DNA from: an uncultured Lachnospiraceae bacterium
GTDB lineage: Bacteria; Bacillota; Clostridia; Lachnospirales; Lachnospiraceae
Length of the DNA stretch: 34,826 nucleotides
Assembly (NCBI GenBank): GCA_947594855.1
Contig: CANQEL010000024.1
Coordinates: 1-34,826 of the forward strand
Reading direction: 5' to 3'
Below are positions 8,601-17,066 of the stretch, piece after piece. The notes under the pieces were generated by a model that saw nothing but the letters and a program-made list of their open reading frames with translations, did not search any database and was not told the DNA's origin. The translations under genes were made by a program, and so were the position numbers. Within the stretch, counting starts at the first letter, position 1. Each line of letters begins with the position of its first letter.

Positions 8601-8901
8601 CATCTCCGGATGGATGCTGTTTCCCGTCTGCCGCCTTCTGCACAAGTATTTTTGGCGAAACCGCCTGTATCAGATTTGCTGATGGTACTCCCGGCTCACT
8701 AACTCCATACAGAAAACCTGTTGAACCATGGAGCAGTTTCCCCATACTGCGTTCCTTAGATGCGTCAAAATGAAGACATGCTTCTCCTCTTACTTCAGAC
8801 CCATCATTTTCATATGCCCGCAGTATACTTGCAGGGATTACCATACTTACAAATACAAACATAATTATGGCAAATATTCCTCTAATCTTTCTTTCCACCA
8901 T
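5656..8901 (-). CDS. Large secreted glycoside hydrolase-like protein: clan GH-A-type domain, two CBM6/35-like modules, FnIII-like C terminus
   Basis: About 1081 residues, exported by an N-terminal signal peptide (basic start, long hydrophobic stretch, cleavage near ILRAYEN). Residues about 50-400 look like a clan GH-A barrel: FNEPDMIWYGE near residue 168 would carry the acid/base Glu, and EIFINETVNF near residue 268 the nucleophile Glu. Two carbohydrate-binding-like modules follow, opening with YEAENAKLIGG (about 470) and LKEAEDCELSG (about 750). Then comes a Pro/Thr/Glu-rich linker (DVTDKPDVTEEPAATDKP, about 915-965) and a very Lys-rich fibronectin-type-III-like domain. Substrate and GH family number cannot be given from sequence alone. 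I prefer ATG 8901, six nt after AAGAGAG followed by ATGATT; the ATG at 8907 lies too close to that site. The foldase gene ends only 13 nt upstream, which suggests co-expression. Confidence 0.78.
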   Translation of the reverse strand: MVERKIRGIFAIIMFVFVSMVIPASILRAYENDGSEVRGEACLHFDASKERSMGKLLHGSTGFLYGVSEPGVPSANLIQAVSPKILVQKAADGKQHPSGDAYRLTPFLRECGVENIQVYIQDYYLEWPYEYNGIDDYNEKVKTVVTKMVKGKSKEELSHYSFVLFNEPDMIWYGENINALCRDWLTIYKTVKNINPALKVAGPNYSLYDSNDYKTFFEFCKRNKCLPEYITWHELQKYRLGSFAARCDEVKNYINTYYTGSGIEPEIFINETVNFSDIGNPGALVGWLSVFEEQNVYASLPFWGLANSLNELAADTNKPNGAWWVYKWYAEMSGDKMPLTAENTKPFGAYGGLYGLTSADDEAGIIYSLFGGQAGNQTVSIENICSTQTFKDEKNAYVRIYRTKYTGQQGFADTTPLQFEGNLSFSGNDLIFTVPDAELTDAYFAVIMPAKNDANTTVKDYTKNWEETYEAENAKLIGGAEKYEQTDDGALARSNRYDVGHMNTENDGVEFTVNVPYNGRYRMNIYYSSQAPQVDPLTLEYVDSGGQNRAIGALSRHMLSIDGGPKQEIIYDSTVKWGYYNYKTIYTDLSAGSHRILLMYEGDNQNIKELDSILCATLDKIDLTYEPYENAVITVGEEEFLKQNKETGGYDFYVCAPRDGYYKAVVSGKESTAISKYKVNYAENAKADADINISRIKLFDISAEAENGGYVYLVSGMNHLYAEGNSIDRMIFTEDREKTEKAVILKEAEDCELSGTKKEDGYNYLPGSEAVPKVIETEYAVGGKAVEGFRGGSDNKLIFNVNVPKAGDYVLSIRYSNNEPAPVMITQYGEYYVHPYNTDLVERYVQVEVNGESPQTVYCRNTLCWDTYKNTVMDVVLKEGTNTITISNDNSYKFSSLQDDFTPRLDNFEIAPAKIYEEKPDVTDKPDVTEEPAATDKPSAAEEPAATDKPDAADNPAAADRLDVLKNPVSDTGNVISDNDTNKRPGRVKILKLKLTKNKRLTVKWKKDVMADGYKLQYALNKKLNKKLKTISIKKGKLVKIKIKHLKAGRKYYIRIKAYKVNGQKRVYGKWSKTVIWRYRG
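6007..6150 (-). repeat. Tandem repeat encoding the Pro/Thr/Glu linker
   Basis: Units such as GCCGCCGGTTCTTCTG (plus-strand reading) repeat within the large secreted protein gene. They encode the repeating (A/V)(A/T)(D/E)KP linker between the binding modules and the C-terminal domain. Confidence 0.75.
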
Positions 8902-8914
8902 AATCATCTCTCTT

Positions 8915-9895
8915 TTACAATATAAGATTGCTTATCTCTACTTCATAACCCGCAGCCCAGTCTGCATACTTAGCCTCAAATATTTTCTTTTGCTCCGCCG
9001 CAATCATCTCTTCCCGTTTCTGCTTTGTCATATCCTCATTATAATCGCTAACGCAGTATATTATATAATATCCGCCGTCGGCAGCAATAACATCGCTCAA
9101 CTGTCCTGTTGTAAGGGAAAATGCTGCGTTTGTAAATTCACTTCCCATATCGCCCTGGCCAAACGTAATCTCCGTTTTATCTGCTTCGGTTTCTTTCTCG
9201 GCAAATGTCTGGAAGTCAGTACTTTTTGCAGCGGCCTTTTTAATCTTTCTCATATCGCTGTCAGTTGTGTTTTGCGCATTTTTATACAGATACTGTACGG
9301 TAATCTGTTTGACAGCGTCTTCACTTATATTCGTATCTACGCCGCTTATGCATGAATCATATACTTTATTGGCAATTTCATTTTCCATGTATATCTCTGT
9401 CAGCAAATCAGTGTTAATATCATATTCAGAAATCTCCTCTTCAGGTATCTCCTGAAATATTGTTTCCACGTATCTTTTTATATCTTCCTTCTCGTCGCTG
9501 TTAAGCTCTATTCCAACATCTTTGGCCTCGCGCGCTATGATTTTAAGTTCGGTAATAAGGCTTACAGTTTCTTCTTTAGCCATATACTCAAAACTTCTTC
9601 CGTCTTCAAAATTATAAGACCATATAGCTTCATCTATGGAATCCTGGTATCTGTTTTTCAATATGTACATATATGCCATAAACTCCCTGTATTCCACTGC
9701 TTCATTGCCAACAGCAATAACTATTGAATCAGGGGCAAGATTTTTCTTCTCAACCTTTGCTGCCTTCTCGGCCTTCTTATTACTTTCAGTACTTCCCGCC
9801 GGTGTATTACTGCTGCCCTTTTTACATCCGCCAAAAGCTGCAGTTACTGCAGCCAGACATATTATTACTGCTACTAATCTAAATCTGCTTTTCAT
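8915..9895 (-). CDS. PrsA/SurA-type peptidylprolyl isomerase (foldase) lipoprotein
   Basis: The 326-residue product is a lipoprotein with FGGC lipobox (Cys 24), so it acts outside the membrane. A helical SurA-N-like region with a high Glu content spans about residues 55-190. It is followed by a parvulin-like segment at about 195-290 that includes FGQGDMGSEF, AAFSLTTGQLSDVI and GGYYIIYCVSDY, the usual core of rotamase domains. Proteins of this kind help exported proteins fold. The ATG overlaps the mfd stop codon by 4 bp (ATGA), showing translational coupling. A foldase gene next to mfd is a common clostridial arrangement, as I recall it. The next gene downstream encodes a large secreted enzyme, a plausible client. 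Confidence 0.85.
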   Translation of the reverse strand: MKSRFRLVAVIICLAAVTAAFGGCKKGSSNTPAGSTESNKKAEKAAKVEKKNLAPDSIVIAVGNEAVEYREFMAYMYILKNRYQDSIDEAIWSYNFEDGRSFEYMAKEETVSLITELKIIAREAKDVGIELNSDEKEDIKRYVETIFQEIPEEEISEYDINTDLLTEIYMENEIANKVYDSCISGVDTNISEDAVKQITVQYLYKNAQNTTDSDMRKIKKAAAKSTDFQTFAEKETEADKTEITFGQGDMGSEFTNAAFSLTTGQLSDVIAADGGYYIIYCVSDYNEDMTKQKREEMIAAEQKKIFEAKYADWAAGYEVEISNLIL

Positions 9896-12800
9896 ATCTT
9901 TGTATCATCTCCAATAATTAAACTTTTCATTTTACCAAGTAATTCCTGTATTCTTTCAAACAGGTTCTCCCCATCTTTAAGCCGGTATACAAATCTCGGC
10001 TTTCCTTCCGCTTCAAAACGAAGCCGTTTGCTTTCCCCTTCAAGAAATAAAGGTATCTTATTAATATCAAACGGCGAATTCTCATACAGCATAAATGTTA
10101 CAATATCCTGTGGTTTTTTTACCTTGAACCCTGATTTGTCTTTTTTATGCGTTACCTGCGTAACGTATACGGAGTGTGCCATTGATTTAATAAGCGCAAT
10201 TTCCATAAGATTCTGTACCGCCTCCGGATATTTTCCAAAACGGTCCGTAAGCTCATCCCTGCAGTCAGACATTTCTTCCTCATTTTCTATATCTGCAATT
10301 CTTTTATACATTTCAAGTTTATGGAATTCACTTTTAATATAAGATGAAGGAATATAGGCGTCAACCTCCATATCAACAGAAGTTTCAAATATTGCCTCTC
10401 CCTCCGGCTTTTCTCCTTTAAGCGCTGCTACCGCTTCGTTAAGCATCTTGCAATATAAATCATATCCTACGGCCTCAATATGCCCATGCTGCTCTGCTCC
10501 AAGAATATTTCCGGCGCCCCTGATTTCCAAATCGCGCATTGCTATTTTAAAACCGCTCCCCAAATCAGTAAATTCTTTAATTGCCGCAAGTCTCTTTTCT
10601 GCTTCTTCTTTAAGCATTTTATCTCTTTTATACATAAGAAACGCATAAGCAGTCCTGTTAGAGCGCCCTACACGCCCGCGAAGCTGGTAAAGCTGCGACA
10701 GTCCCATGCGGTCTGCCTCGTCAATAATGATTGTATTTACATTGGCAATGTCCAGTCCTGTTTCAATAATAGTCGTTGATACAAGCACATCTATATCGCC
10801 ATGTATAAAATCAAACATTATATTCTCAAGTACCCTCTCACTCATCTGCCCGTGCGCAAACGTAACATTAGCTTCAGGCACAAGTTTTGCAACCATATTA
10901 GTTATTACATCTATATTATTAACCCTGTTATATACATAATACACCTGTCCGCCTCTTGAAATCTCTCTCATTATGGCTTCACGTATAATCTCATCATTGT
11001 GTTCCATTACAAATGTCTGTACAGGCAGCCGGTCCATCGGAGGCTCATCAAGCACACTCATATCCCTTATTCCCACAAGGCTCATATGCAGCGTTCTCGG
11101 AATTGGTGTCGCAGATAATGTAAGTACATCTATATTTTCTTTCATCTGTTTAATCTTTTCCTTATGCGTAACCCCAAAACGCTGTTCTTCATCTATTATA
11201 AGAAGCCCCAGATCTTTAAATAAAACATCTTTGGAAAGCAGCCTGTGCGTACCAATTACTATATCAATATTTCCTTTTCTCAGTTTTTCCAACGACTTCT
11301 TTATTTCAGCAGGCGTACAAAAGCGTGACAACATTGCTATATTTACCGGAAAATCCTGCATCCTCTCCATAAATGTATTATAATGCTGCTGCGCAAGAAT
11401 CGTCGTCGGTACAAGATACGCCACCTGTTTACCCTCGGAAACAGCTTTAAACGCAGCCCTTATTGCAATTTCAGTCTTACCGTAGCCCACATCACCGCAT
11501 ATTAACCTGTCCATGATTCGTGTGCTCTGCATATCACGTTTGGTATCTTCAATTGCAGCAAGCTGATCTTCTGTTTCTTCGTATGGAAACATCTCCTCAA
11601 ACTCTTTCTGCCAGACCGTATCCTCACCATAACAGTAGCCCGTTTTTTCCTGCCTTTTTGCATACAGCTCTACAAGGTCCTTCGCTATATCTTTTATCTC
11701 CGAGCGCACTCTCGTTTTAGTATTATTCCATTCCTGGGTATTAAGCTTATTAAGTTTAGGTTTCCTCTTTCCTGCCTCTGCTGATGCAGAATATTTCTGA
11801 AGCACCGAAAGCCCGGTTGCAGGAATATACAAAACGCCGTCTTTTGCGTACTCAATCTTAAGGTAATCCTTAATTATCCTGTCTACTTCAATTTTTTCAA
11901 TACCCCTGTATATTCCAAGTCCATGGTTTTCATGCACAACATAATCCCCGGCGTTAAGTTCAGAAAAACTCTGTATTGCCTTGCCGCTGTAACGTTTACG
12001 CTTCTTTCTGGTTTTTTTATCACCGAAAATGTCTGCTTCAGTAACAACTGCAAATCTTATCTGAGGATAAAAAAAACCTTTATGTATTGAACCATAGGCA
12101 GTCATTATTTCACCTTTATCAAGAACTCTGTCCGCGCTGTCGCTGTAAAATGCTGATATACCATATTCATTAAGGTTTTCACTAAGTCTTTTGGCCCTTG
12201 TAGTCGAAGGAGAAAATACAAGTACCCTGTATCCGTTTTTCTTCCATCTCTCAAAGTCTTTTACCATTATATCAAACTTGCCGTTATACGACTGCACTGA
12301 CTGTACGCTCAAAGTATGCGCCGATTCATATTCAATATGCCTGGGGCGCGTATCTATTGCTGAGAGCATAACTGTCCGCCTTGCGCCAAGCTTACCAAAT
12401 ATTTCAGACGGCTGGTAAAGCACATTCATCTGTCCTGATATTATATAACCTTTTTCCAGCCTGTTTTTCATACTCTCGGAAAATTCAAGAAAAACTGCCT
12501 GCCCATGCTCATACGTCATGGTTGGTTCATCTATAAAAAATACCGTTTCATCTTCTTTAAAATACTCATAAAACGATTCCGTTTTATCGTAAAAATAGTG
12601 CAGATAACTTTCAAGGCCTGCCATTCCCTTATAATATTCAATATTTTCTTTAAGCTGTTCAAACGATTTACGAATGTTTCCTGCTGCTACAGGATTATGC
12701 TCCTTCATAAATTTCGCTTCATACTTTTTTACTTCATCCCCTATTTTTGCAAGCCCTCTGAGAATCCTGTCCCCGTCAGCCATTATTTCCGTGGCTGAAT

Positions 12801-13461
12801 ACAGGACAAACCCACTTACGGAATCTACTGACCTCTGGCTCTCCACATCAAAAGCATGAATCCCGTTTATCGTATCTCCCCAAAGTTCAATCCTGTAAGG
12901 TACTTCCTCAGTAAGGGAAAATATATCTATAATTCCCCCTCTTATCGAAAACTGGCCCGGCATCTCAACCTGTGCAGTGTGCTCATACCCAAGTGCAGAA
13001 AGCTCTTTTCTTAAAAACTCCAGATTAATATCTTCATCTACCGCAAATTTTATTATATGATTTTCATAACTTGTCACCGGAATACAATGTTCCATTCCAC
13101 AGTCAAGTGTTGTAATAATCACCGCAGGACTTCCTGAAAGAATCTGTTTCATAACCTGCATACGTTCTTTTACTATTGTATGCCCGTGAACATCAGCGCT
13201 GTAGAATATTATATCTTTTGAAGGATACAGAAAAACAGGCATATCATAAAGCTTCATATCGTCATAAAGCTCCCGTGCCTTTGATTCACTGTAAGTTATA
13301 ATTACCTTGTACTTATATCCTTCGCCAAGTCCGTTAATAAGGTGGCATTTCTGTGTATCCACACAGCCCGATACAAATACAGGTGTCCTGTTCCGTACAA
13401 CACTTTCCCGTGCTTCCCTGAATTCCGAAAGTTCACTTAATGGTTCCGTTAACGCCTTCAA
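9892..13461 (-). CDS. mfd: Transcription-repair coupling factor (Mfd)
   Basis: At 1189 residues this is full-length Mfd, the ATP-driven translocase that removes stalled RNA polymerase and recruits UvrA. The N-terminal UvrB-like part includes QFSIRGGIIDIF and PYRIELWGD. The RNA-polymerase-interaction region with GDYVVHENHGLGIYRG lies near 500. The helicase core has Walker A GDVGYGKTE near 655, DEEQ near 756, LSATPIPRT, and the TRG-type QLRGRVGRS motif. The C-terminal domain follows. It sits between pth and the foldase gene: 13 nt after pth and overlapping the foldase start by 4 nt, so it is part of one operon. pth-mfd linkage is common in Firmicutes. Confidence 0.97.
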   Translation of the reverse strand: MKALTEPLSELSEFREARESVVRNRTPVFVSGCVDTQKCHLINGLGEGYKYKVIITYSESKARELYDDMKLYDMPVFLYPSKDIIFYSADVHGHTIVKERMQVMKQILSGSPAVIITTLDCGMEHCIPVTSYENHIIKFAVDEDINLEFLRKELSALGYEHTAQVEMPGQFSIRGGIIDIFSLTEEVPYRIELWGDTINGIHAFDVESQRSVDSVSGFVLYSATEIMADGDRILRGLAKIGDEVKKYEAKFMKEHNPVAAGNIRKSFEQLKENIEYYKGMAGLESYLHYFYDKTESFYEYFKEDETVFFIDEPTMTYEHGQAVFLEFSESMKNRLEKGYIISGQMNVLYQPSEIFGKLGARRTVMLSAIDTRPRHIEYESAHTLSVQSVQSYNGKFDIMVKDFERWKKNGYRVLVFSPSTTRAKRLSENLNEYGISAFYSDSADRVLDKGEIMTAYGSIHKGFFYPQIRFAVVTEADIFGDKKTRKKRKRYSGKAIQSFSELNAGDYVVHENHGLGIYRGIEKIEVDRIIKDYLKIEYAKDGVLYIPATGLSVLQKYSASAEAGKRKPKLNKLNTQEWNNTKTRVRSEIKDIAKDLVELYAKRQEKTGYCYGEDTVWQKEFEEMFPYEETEDQLAAIEDTKRDMQSTRIMDRLICGDVGYGKTEIAIRAAFKAVSEGKQVAYLVPTTILAQQHYNTFMERMQDFPVNIAMLSRFCTPAEIKKSLEKLRKGNIDIVIGTHRLLSKDVLFKDLGLLIIDEEQRFGVTHKEKIKQMKENIDVLTLSATPIPRTLHMSLVGIRDMSVLDEPPMDRLPVQTFVMEHNDEIIREAIMREISRGGQVYYVYNRVNNIDVITNMVAKLVPEANVTFAHGQMSERVLENIMFDFIHGDIDVLVSTTIIETGLDIANVNTIIIDEADRMGLSQLYQLRGRVGRSNRTAYAFLMYKRDKMLKEEAEKRLAAIKEFTDLGSGFKIAMRDLEIRGAGNILGAEQHGHIEAVGYDLYCKMLNEAVAALKGEKPEGEAIFETSVDMEVDAYIPSSYIKSEFHKLEMYKRIADIENEEEMSDCRDELTDRFGKYPEAVQNLMEIALIKSMAHSVYVTQVTHKKDKSGFKVKKPQDIVTFMLYENSPFDINKIPLFLEGESKRLRFEAEGKPRFVYRLKDGENLFERIQELLGKMKSLIIGDDTKI

Positions 13462-13474
13462 TAATAATCTCCTG

Positions 13475-14038
13475 CTAATTGTTATGTCTGTTCATCGCTT
13501 CATCTATTCCATATAAAATATAATCCCTGCAGGCTTCACTTCCTTTTGCAAGCATAGCCCTCATAAGTTTATTTTCATCATCTGAAAATCTTCCAAGGAC
13601 ATAGTCTTTCAAATCCCATTTGTCAGGTTTCTTTCCTATGCCTATTTTCATCCTGGGGAACCGGTCTGTTCCAAGTTCCGTAATTATATTTTTTATTCCG
13701 TTATGGCCTCCTGCGCTTCCGGACTTGCGCATACGTATTCTGCCTATATCCATACTGACATCATCATAAATTATCATAAGCTCCTCTTCAGGGTCAATCT
13801 TATAATAATTCACAAGGCTCCTTACACTTTCACCGCTTAAATTCATATATGTCTGCGGCATTGCAAGCAGAACCTTACTGCCATTTATAAATCCCCTGCC
13901 GCATACTGCTTTATGTTCCTTATCATTCACCTGAATCTTATAATCATCCGCTATCCTGGTCACCACGTTAAAGCCGACATTATGCCTTGTCCCTGCGTAC
14001 TCCCTGCCCGGATTGCCAAGACCGACTATTATATACAT
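13475..14038 (-). CDS. pth: Peptidyl-tRNA hydrolase
   Basis: The 187-residue enzyme recycles peptidyl-tRNA released by stalled ribosomes. Family motifs are complete: GLGNPGREYAGTRHNVGF, with catalytic His 19 and Asn 9; MPQTYMNLSGESV; IYDDVSMDIG; SGSAGGHNGIKNI; and RMKIGIGKKP. The ATG follows AAAGGGG. It is the first gene of the pth-mfd-foldase-glycosidase run. No clear promoter was found just upstream, so part of its transcription may read through from the esterase gene. Confidence 0.96.
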   Translation of the reverse strand: MYIIVGLGNPGREYAGTRHNVGFNVVTRIADDYKIQVNDKEHKAVCGRGFINGSKVLLAMPQTYMNLSGESVRSLVNYYKIDPEEELMIIYDDVSMDIGRIRMRKSGSAGGHNGIKNIITELGTDRFPRMKIGIGKKPDKWDLKDYVLGRFSDDENKLMRAMLAKGSEACRDYILYGIDEAMNRHNN

Positions 14039-14059
14039 ATTATCCCCTTTCAGTAAAGA

Positions 14060-14089
14060 ACTGCTACATCAATTCCTTAATGCAGCAGT
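14060..14089 (-). terminator. Hairpin between the esterase gene and pth
   Basis: On the minus strand ACTGCTGCAT pairs with ATGTAGCAGT (10 bp, one G-U pair) around a 10-nt loop, followed by TCTTT. It may act as a weak terminator after the esterase gene or as leader structure for pth. Confidence 0.45.
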
Positions 14090-14129
14090 CCGTATCATTT
14101 GTCACTACATCAATATTAAATACTTACCC

Positions 14130-15449
14130 TTATGCTTTCTTATGGAATATTCTCATAAAGAAATTATACATTCCCGGTTTGTATACTCCGCCGTCATGTC
14201 CGCCGCCCGGTACTTCATAGAATATATGCGGTACTCCGTTTTCCTTTAATGCCTCATGGTACTCCATAGGAAACTGCTTAACAACGCTGTCATTTCCGCC
14301 CTTTACTATCATTACAAGCGTATCATCCATATATTTGTCCTGCAGAGTAAATGTTTCCTTTGTAAACAACCCTGTGTCAGTTACGCCGTTATCCGTAAAG
14401 TCGAATATTCCGGGCGCAGGACAGAAAGCTCCGACATACCTGAACGTATCCTGAAGCGCAAATCCCAAATGAAGCGTTACCCTTCCTCCCATGGAAAAGC
14501 CGCCTATTGCCGTATATTCACGCCCTGTAAGTGTTGAATAATTTTCATTAATGTATGGCATAAGGCACTCCTGCAGATCATTCAGGAAATTGTTATAACC
14601 CTTATAATGCTCCACACTAAAGAAAGGATTTGTTCCCTGGCCGTTTGCTTCATTAGCACAGCAGCTTGGAAATACTGCTATCATTTCTTCAGCATCGCCG
14701 TTTGCAATTGAATTCCATATTACATTCTGTACATTATCTGCCGGCAGCGAGCCCTCATTTCCTCCTATACCATGGCACAGATATACTACTGGATATTTTT
14801 TATCTTCGGTATATCCCTTCGGAAGCGCTACTTTCGCTTTCCTCTGTACCACAGCGCCATCTTTAATTACGGTAGAATCATAGGTAATGTCTACCATGGT
14901 ACCCTCATTTTCTGCAATCTTTGCATCAAAACCATCCGGTACCGGATAGCTCTCATAATTCTCATCACCCAGATACTGCGCAATAGGCTCCATTTCATCT
15001 TCAGGCACAGCCGTTTCAACAGGATTTTGTGTAGCCTTAGGCTGTTCGGTAACATCAGGCTGTGGGACAGGCGTCGCCGAAGGACTGACCGTCTGCTGCG
15101 GTGCGGTCTCTTCTTTCGGATTAACAGTAACCTTTACTTTTCCGAGTTTTGTTGTTTTTTTCTTATATATCTCTTTTACGGTAATATTAACCTTTCCGGC
15201 TTTCTTAGCCTTAATAACGCCATTCTTTGAGACTGACGCTTTTGCTTTTGATGAAGAAACATACTTGTAAACTGCTTTTTTATTCTTATTTTTTATAACA
15301 ATTTTTTTCTTCTCGCCAACTGACATCGTAACTTTTTTATTCTTAATAGCTGCTTTCTTTGCCGCATGTATAACATCAGATGATACACCCGTAAATACAA
15401 GACCGGCAACAAGCATAATACAAGTCAGTTTCTTTATCATATTCCTCAT
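14130..15449 (-). CDS. Secreted esterase (feruloyl/acetyl-esterase-like alpha/beta hydrolase) with N-terminal Ig-like domain
   Basis: A 439-residue secreted protein. A signal peptide (residues 1 to about 30) is followed by a Lys-rich bacterial Ig-like (Big2-type) domain at about 35-110, with SKNGVIKAKKAGKVNITVK. A Pro/Thr linker comes next. The catalytic part is esterase-D/CE1-like: oxyanion region VVYLCHGIGGNEG, nucleophile elbow GGFSMGG (Ser near 318), an Asp candidate in GGNDSVV (near 386), and His in PGGGHDGG (near 416), a complete triad. Such enzymes release feruloyl or acetyl groups from plant polysaccharides; the exact substrate is unknown. The ATG follows GGAGAGGGG. It has its own promoter, so it need not depend on the spoVAF gene upstream. 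Confidence 0.85.
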   Translation of the reverse strand: MRNMIKKLTCIMLVAGLVFTGVSSDVIHAAKKAAIKNKKVTMSVGEKKKIVIKNKNKKAVYKYVSSSKAKASVSKNGVIKAKKAGKVNITVKEIYKKKTTKLGKVKVTVNPKEETAPQQTVSPSATPVPQPDVTEQPKATQNPVETAVPEDEMEPIAQYLGDENYESYPVPDGFDAKIAENEGTMVDITYDSTVIKDGAVVQRKAKVALPKGYTEDKKYPVVYLCHGIGGNEGSLPADNVQNVIWNSIANGDAEEMIAVFPSCCANEANGQGTNPFFSVEHYKGYNNFLNDLQECLMPYINENYSTLTGREYTAIGGFSMGGRVTLHLGFALQDTFRYVGAFCPAPGIFDFTDNGVTDTGLFTKETFTLQDKYMDDTLVMIVKGGNDSVVKQFPMEYHEALKENGVPHIFYEVPGGGHDGGVYKPGMYNFFMRIFHKKA

Positions 15450-15489
15450 AACAAATTTCCCCTCTCCAGTATATTTTATTACAAGCCTT

Positions 15490-15519
15490 ATTATATAATT
15501 ACTTCATATTAGATGTCAA
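15490..15519 (-). promoter_or_regulatory. Sigma-A-type promoter of the esterase gene
   Basis: On the minus strand a perfect TTGACA (15519-15514) is separated by 18 nt from a perfect TATAAT (15495-15490), about 40 nt upstream of the esterase start. It begins right at the spoVAF stop codon. Confidence 0.8.
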
Positions 15520-16947
15520 TTACTGTTTCTCGCTGTGCGGCAGGCTTACCCTGAAAAATCTCCTTGCAAGATGACGCGCATTAAACGGTACCAGCGGATA
15601 CAGGTAACTCCTGCCCTTAAACGTCTTATTAAACACCAGACCCGCTACCGCAAGAACTATGCCTCCTATATATCCATATATACCAAATAATGAAGTTGCT
15701 ATGAGTGTAATAATTCTTAAAAACTTAAGCGCATAGCCAAGCTCAAAATTGACCTGCGTATAATTTGCTACCGCCACAAACGCCATATATAACATTATTT
15801 CAGCGTTAAACCACCCTGAGCTTACAGTAAAATCCCCAAGCACAATACCCGCTACCACACTTAACGGCGTACTTAACATATTAGGCGTATTAAGGGAAGC
15901 AAGCCTTAGTCCGTCTATTGCAAATTCCAGTATAAGAAGCTGGAATATTATGGGTATATTTATCGGGTCGTCAATCATTATAAATTTAAGACTTTCCGGT
16001 ATATACGACGGATGCATTATTAAAAGAAGAAATGTCGGGGACAGAAGAAGCGCCGCAATGTTTATTATAAATCTTGAAAGCCTGAGATATGTTCCCGTAA
16101 CAGGCGGAAAATAATAATCATCAGCATCTTCAACAATATCAAACATTGACGTAGGCACAATGATTGCAGACGGAGAATTATCAACAAGAATAGCTATATT
16201 GCCTTCCAGAATACATGCCGCCGTGGTATCGGGCCTTTCCGAAAATTTGAATTTTGGGAAAGGGTTGTACCACCTGTGTGGATAAAAACATTCTACAAAA
16301 CTTTCCTGATTCATTGTAAGGGAATCAACATCTATAGCATTAATCCGCCTTTCTACCTCTTTCAGCACGTCCTTTTCCACCCTGTCTGACATATAAGATA
16401 CAACCACGTCAGTCTTGGAACTCCTTCCCACTGAGTATATTTTCATTACAAGTTCAGGATTACGTATGCGTCTCCGTATAAGGGCAGTATTAAATACAAC
16501 AGTTTCAACAAAACCATCCCTGGAGCCTCTCATAACTTTATCCTTTTCAGGTTCATCCACACTTCTTGCGGGATAAGTCCTGAAATCCGTTCCGATAAGC
16601 ATATCGTAACCGTCTACAAGCAAAATCGGTATTCCTGCCATAAATGACTGTACAAATGTATCCTTATCTCCAATAAGGTCACATTCGCCATATGGTATAA
16701 ATCCTCTCATAAACCCGTCAACATTTTCCGGCAGTTCTTCCGGTTGTATTTTAAACAAAAATTCCATTACCTTTTCCATAACCTCATCTTTGCAGAAACC
16801 ATCTATAAAATAATAGCAGGCTCTTCTGCCTCCGATGAAGAAAGGTTTTTCCATTACATCAAAGCTGTCTTTGACATGTATAAGATTATCCAGGTATTCT
16901 TTATTTTTTCCATAATCCGCTGAAAATTTTGATTTATTTACCGGCAT
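15520..16947 (-). CDS. spoVAF: SpoVAF/GerA-family spore membrane protein
   Basis: About 475 residues, the usual length. The N-terminal soluble domain contains FMAGIPILLVDGYD, and RSVDEPEKDKVMRGSRDGFVE matches the GerA-family 'PxxExxxRGPRxGF' block. Several membrane spans follow from about residue 290, with IPIIFQLLILEFAIDGLRLA and NTPNMLSTPLSVVAGI, ending in LYPLVPFNARHL. These match SpoVAF and germinant-receptor A subunits. There is no B or C receptor subunit gene beside it, which favours SpoVAF, a partner of the SpoVA/5AF germination channel, over a receptor. Possible starts are TTG 16962, ATG 16953 and ATG 16947; the last is best placed, nine nt after TTTGGAG. A sigma-G-type promoter upstream fits forespore expression. 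Confidence 0.85.
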   Translation of the reverse strand: MPVNKSKFSADYGKNKEYLDNLIHVKDSFDVMEKPFFIGGRRACYYFIDGFCKDEVMEKVMEFLFKIQPEELPENVDGFMRGFIPYGECDLIGDKDTFVQSFMAGIPILLVDGYDMLIGTDFRTYPARSVDEPEKDKVMRGSRDGFVETVVFNTALIRRRIRNPELVMKIYSVGRSSKTDVVVSYMSDRVEKDVLKEVERRINAIDVDSLTMNQESFVECFYPHRWYNPFPKFKFSERPDTTAACILEGNIAILVDNSPSAIIVPTSMFDIVEDADDYYFPPVTGTYLRLSRFIINIAALLLSPTFLLLIMHPSYIPESLKFIMIDDPINIPIIFQLLILEFAIDGLRLASLNTPNMLSTPLSVVAGIVLGDFTVSSGWFNAEIMLYMAFVAVANYTQVNFELGYALKFLRIITLIATSLFGIYGYIGGIVLAVAGLVFNKTFKGRSYLYPLVPFNARHLARRFFRVSLPHSEKQ

Positions 16948-16976
16948 ATCCATCAACTCCAAAAATATTTACAACT

Positions 16977-17005
16977 TAGTATGTGAAAATAAATGGTAAA
17001 TATTC
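16977..17005 (-). promoter_or_regulatory. Sigma-G-type (forespore) promoter of spoVAF
   Basis: On the minus strand GAATA (17005-17001), a 17-nt spacer and CATACTA (16983-16977) agree with the Bacillus sigma-G consensus GHATR and CATNHTA. It lies about 30 nt upstream of the spoVAF start, and expression in the forespore is what the gene needs. Confidence 0.65.
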
Positions 17006-17066
17006 ATGGAACTATTAGTTTTAATATGTTAAAATATAGTCCGTACTGCAAAAGGAGGCATCGTAT

